Shown here: positions 13,056 through 15,610 of the stretch, in pieces
Position numbering within the stretch: the first letter of the stretch is position 1
Layout: every line of letters starts with the position of its first letter
Source: F2B08 sp046260445
GTDB lineage: Bacteria > Actinomycetota > Actinomycetes > Actinomycetales > Dermatophilaceae
Length of the DNA: 15,610 bases
Direction of reading: 5' to 3'
Assembly (NCBI GenBank): GCA_046260445.1
Contig: JBHEPF010000003.1
Coordinates: 1-15,610 of the forward strand
Notes under the pieces: generated by a model
Told to the model about the DNA's origin: nothing
What the model saw: only the letters and a program-made list of their open reading frames with translations
The model's database searches: none
Translations under genes and position numbers: made by a program

Positions 13056-14601
13056 GGCTGTAGATCACGGCCTGCGCGCCGACCTCGTCGCGGTCCTCGC
13101 GCGGCGGGCGCTCACCGAGGACGCCGCCCGTCCGGAGGCCTTGGCACGACAGCACACTCGCGGCGGCAGCTCTGCCCGCGAGCTCATCGCTGAGCTCATC
13201 GACCCTGGGAGTCTCGTCGAGTACGGCCGGTTCGTCACCGCCGCCCAGGAGCAGCGCCGCAGCGTCGACGAGCTGCTCGACCGCTCGGTGGCTGACGGCC
13301 TGGTCGGGGGACTGGCGACGATCGGCGGTCGGCCGGTGGCCGTGATCTCCTACGACTACCTCGTCATGGCGGGGACGCAGGGGATGCGGGGGCACGCGAA
13401 GACCGACCGGCTTCTCGATGTCGTCGAGCGGCTCTCCCTGCCCGTGGTCTTCTTCGCCGCGGGTGGGGGCGGACGTCCCAGCGACACCGACATCCCGACG
13501 GTCTCAGGGCTCGACGTCCCGACCTTCGCCCGGTGGGCGGCACTGACCGGCAAGGTCCCCCGCGTCGCAGTGGTCAACGACAACTGCTTCGCCGGCAACG
13601 CCGTCATCGCGGGCTGTGCCGATCTCATCGTTGCGACCCCACGAGCGTCGCTGGGGATGGGAGGGCCGGCGATGATCGCCGGCGGTGGGCTCGGTCAGGT
13701 GGAGGCAGCCGAGGTGGGACCGCTCGAGGTCATGACCCGCAACGGCGTGGTCGACCTCGCCGTCGAGGACGGAGACGAGGTGGACGCGGCACGCCACCTC
13801 ATCGGGTACTTCCTCGGGACGGACGACGAGTGGACCGCGCCGGACCCGACTCCGCTGCGAGGTGCGGTTCCGGAGGGGGAGCGCACCGCATACGACGTCG
13901 TGCCGGTCATCGAGGGGATCTGCGACGAGGACAGCGTCACCGCGCTGCGACCCGACTTCGCGCCGGAACTGTGCACCGCCCTCGGCCGCATCGAGGGCCG
14001 CACGGTGGGGGTCATCGCGAACGACACGAGGTTCATGGCAGGGGCGATCACGGCTGACGCGGGCGACAAGGCGGCGCGCTTCGTCCAGCTGTGTGATGCA
14101 TACGGGTTCGCGATCGTCTCGCTCGTCGACACTCCCGGCATGATGGTCGGCCCCGACGCGGAGCGGACCGGTCTCGTGCGGCACACCTCGCGACTGCTCG
14201 TCGCCTGCGCGCAGCTCGAGGTGCCGCTCATCGGTGTCGTGCTGCGGCGAGGCTACGGTCTCGGCGCGCAGGCGATGCTCGGCGGGAGCACGCACGCCCC
14301 GGTGCTGACCGTTGCCTGGCCGAGTGCGCATCTCGGGCCGATGGGGCTGGAGGGAGCGGTCCGGCTCGCGATGCGTGACGAGCTTGCTGCGATCGTGGAC
14401 GATGGCGAACGGGAGGCGCGGGTGCGGGAGCTCACCGCCGCGATGCAGGAGCATGCGAGTGCCCTCAATGTCGCCCGGCACGGCGAGATCGACGACGTCA
14501 TCGACCCCGCCGAGACCCGGCAGGTCATCGCTCGGGTGCTCGTCGCCGCAGCGCTGGATGACCGGCTGCAGCCGCGCCGCCGGCAGCTCGACGTCTGGTG
14601 A
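13048..14601 (+). CDS. Acyl-CoA carboxylase carboxyltransferase (beta) subunit
   Basis: This 517-residue protein has the two crotonase-like halves of the AccD/PccB carboxyltransferase family, which moves CO2 from carboxybiotin to an acyl-CoA. N-terminal half: ARELIAELIDPGSLVEYG (43-60), GLVGGLATIGGRPVAVISYDY (84-104), NDNCFAGNAVIAGCADLIVAT (177-197) and MGGPAMIAGGG (204-214). C-terminal half: VGVIANDTRFMAGAI (320-334), DTPGMMVGPDAERTGLVRH (361-379), RRGYGLGAQAM (400-410) and EIDDVIDPAETR (480-491). The C-terminal acyl-binding motifs depart somewhat from textbook propionyl-CoA carboxylase (DTPGMMVGPD rather than DVPGFLPG), so the substrate may differ. No biotin carboxylase or biotin carrier gene is in the window. 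The overlap with the thioesterase implies coupled expression. Confidence 0.92.
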   Translation: MAEAVDHGLRADLVAVLARRALTEDAARPEALARQHTRGGSSARELIAELIDPGSLVEYGRFVTAAQEQRRSVDELLDRSVADGLVGGLATIGGRPVAVISYDYLVMAGTQGMRGHAKTDRLLDVVERLSLPVVFFAAGGGGRPSDTDIPTVSGLDVPTFARWAALTGKVPRVAVVNDNCFAGNAVIAGCADLIVATPRASLGMGGPAMIAGGGLGQVEAAEVGPLEVMTRNGVVDLAVEDGDEVDAARHLIGYFLGTDDEWTAPDPTPLRGAVPEGERTAYDVVPVIEGICDEDSVTALRPDFAPELCTALGRIEGRTVGVIANDTRFMAGAITADAGDKAARFVQLCDAYGFAIVSLVDTPGMMVGPDAERTGLVRHTSRLLVACAQLEVPLIGVVLRRGYGLGAQAMLGGSTHAPVLTVAWPSAHLGPMGLEGAVRLAMRDELAAIVDDGEREARVRELTAAMQEHASALNVARHGEIDDVIDPAETRQVIARVLVAAALDDRLQPRRRQLDVW

Positions 14602-14655
14602 GCGCCAGACCCCGAAGGCCCGGCAACGGGATGGCCGACGCGGTCGATCCAGGCC

Positions 14656-14661
14656 TAGCAT
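14656..14661 (+). promoter_or_regulatory. Candidate -10 element of the amidase gene (TAGCAT)
   Basis: TAGCAT fits TANNNT in the 151-bp gap after the carboxyltransferase and would give a leader of about 85 nt. No clear -35 is seen. Confidence 0.4.
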
Positions 14662-14694
14662 GGTAGTTGCCCGACGCCCCACGTGGCCCGCAAA

Positions 14695-14720
14695 CCTCGA
14701 CGTTCGCCGAACATGCGAGG
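14695..14720 (+). promoter_or_regulatory. Imperfect inverted repeat in the amidase leader
   Basis: CCTCG (14695-14699) pairs with CGAGG (14716-14720), and inside it GTTC pairs with GAAC around GCC, separated by a small internal loop. It lies between the candidate promoter and the ribosome-binding site, so it could be a regulator site or an mRNA structure. It does not match the actinobacterial LexA box. Confidence 0.35.
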
Positions 14721-14752
14721 GCGCCACCTGTGAAGTCCGGAAGGATCAGCTC

Positions 14753-15610
14753 ATGACTCCTCGACTCGGTCACGTGGCACGGCTACTCGCCGTTGCGGTC
14801 GTCGCGGCGACGGCGCTCGTCCTGCCCGAGCCGGCCATGGCCATCACCGTCCCCGAGACGATGGCCGACCGACGGCCCGTCCAGGCCGGACCGGTCGAGT
14901 CGTCATTCCCGATCGACCACCTCGGCGTGATCTGGGACACGCCCGGCCGTTCCGATGGCCATGTCGATGCCGACTCTGCTCCCGAGCCGCACGGCGCGGT
15001 GCGGTTCCGCACCGACGGCGACTGGGGTCGATGGATCCCGTTGGTCGAGGACGGCGCCGAGGGCGAGGGCCAGTGGGCGAGCGGACTGGTGACCGGCGGC
15101 GACGCCGACGCGTACCAGGTGCGAGGCATCCCCGCGGATGCGGGCTCGCCCCGTGCCGTGGCCATCAACACCACCGACGGGCCCGAGGTCAAGGTCGGTG
15201 AACGGCGAGGTGGTGCCGCCAGCGCCCTGGACAGCGCGATGTGCAGGTCGCGGGCCGACTGGGGCGCCGACGAGAGCATCCGGGACTGGGATCCCGAGTT
15301 CCACCCCGTGCAGGCCCTCACCGTGCACCACACGGCGACCGCCAACGACGATCCCGATCCGGCGGCTACGGTGCGGGCGATCTACCGTTACCACGCCGTC
15401 GACCAGGGGTGGGGCGACATCGGATACCAGTACCTCATCGACGAGCAGGGTGTGGTGTACGAGGGGCGCTGGTCCGGCACCGCGAGCACGTCTTGCGTGA
15501 CCGCCAAGGGCGACGGCTCCGACTTCGGCCACGAAGACGAAACAGACCGCATGGTCACCGGCGGCCACGCCGGCGGGTACAACTCCGGGAACATGGGCGT
15601 GGCCCTTCTC
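14753..15610 (+). CDS. Secreted N-acetylmuramoyl-L-alanine amidase (PGRP/amidase_2), 3' end outside window
   Basis: Zinc amidases of this fold cut the bond between muramic acid and the stem peptide of peptidoglycan. The ORF has no stop before the window end; 286 residues are visible. A signal peptide (basic MTPRLGHVAR, hydrophobic core, AMA cleavage site near residue 30) indicates export. Residues 50-145 look like the beta-rich accessory region common in actinobacterial amidases. The catalytic domain begins at MCRSRADWGADES (163-175) and includes LTVHHTA (zinc His192 or 193), IYRYH, GWGDIGYQYLIDEQG and VYEGRW. About 30 residues separate the latter from VTGGHAGGYNSGNMGVALL. The last zinc ligands and any C-terminal repeats are beyond the window. 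AAGGA lies 7 nt before the ATG. Confidence 0.92.
   Translation, partial: MTPRLGHVARLLAVAVVAATALVLPEPAMAITVPETMADRRPVQAGPVESSFPIDHLGVIWDTPGRSDGHVDADSAPEPHGAVRFRTDGDWGRWIPLVEDGAEGEGQWASGLVTGGDADAYQVRGIPADAGSPRAVAINTTDGPEVKVGERRGGAASALDSAMCRSRADWGADESIRDWDPEFHPVQALTVHHTATANDDPDPAATVRAIYRYHAVDQGWGDIGYQYLIDEQGVVYEGRWSGTASTSCVTAKGDGSDFGHEDETDRMVTGGHAGGYNSGNMGVALL

Noticed and set aside
14700..14716. LexA/SOS box in the amidase leader
   Set aside because: GTTC and GAAC occur, but in the order GTTC-GCC-GAAC, the reverse of the mycobacterial GAAC-N4-GTTC box and with the wrong spacing.
14602..14752. c-di-AMP (ydaO) riboswitch upstream of the amidase
   Set aside because: Such riboswitches precede some actinobacterial cell-wall hydrolase genes, but the space between the likely transcription start and the ATG is about 85 nt and the conserved motifs are not visible.

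Overview
The window is chromosomal DNA from a high-GC actinobacterium, most likely of the order Micrococcales and plausibly Intrasporangiaceae-like. The placement is an inference from very high third-position GC, GTG starts, the gene order mazG..eno-ftsB-DUF501-ppx, a solitary DUF222-HNH gene and TANNNT-type -10 elements. No insertion sequence, phage gene or CRISPR array is visible. No stretch over 300 bp lacks a gene.

Plus strand 1-6230: the 3' part of mazG (house-cleaning NTP pyrophosphohydrolase) overlaps psuK (pseudouridine kinase), which overlaps psuG (pseudouridine-5'-phosphate glycosidase). The psuG stop sits inside the Shine-Dalgarno of eno (enolase). Then come an ftsB/divIC-like division gene, a DUF501 gene and a short Ppx/GppA phosphatase. 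This matches the Mycobacterium tuberculosis order Rv1021 (mazG) to Rv1026, except that psuK-psuG occupies the slot of lpqU. A tRNA gene with anticodon UAA follows. It folds as a short-variable-loop tRNA with discriminator G, which is odd for tRNA-Leu.

6315-7533: a seven-helix Bax inhibitor-1/YccA-family membrane protein, a perfect 16-bp hairpin, and a small 83-residue ORF whose ribosome-binding site lies in that hairpin.

Minus strand 7530-11465: a thiolase, a membrane-anchored SGNH hydrolase with an acidic tail, and a DUF222-HNH protein that appears to be leaderless. Each is separated from the next by a hairpin that could act as a terminator.

Plus strand 11556-14601: a probable three-gene operon of an uncharacterised helical 360-residue protein, a FlK-type thioesterase with its Thr/Glu/His triad, and an acyl-CoA carboxyltransferase beta subunit. 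With the thiolase this suggests acyl-CoA metabolism as a local theme. The window ends inside a secreted PGRP/amidase_2 peptidoglycan amidase.

The most unusual observations are the class I-shaped tRNA(UAA), the pseudouridine-salvage pair coupled to eno, the uncharacterised protein-thioesterase-carboxyltransferase operon, and a dispersed over-represented hexamer GCATAC/GTATGC that occurs in several reading frames. I do not see a clear new defence or mobile system.
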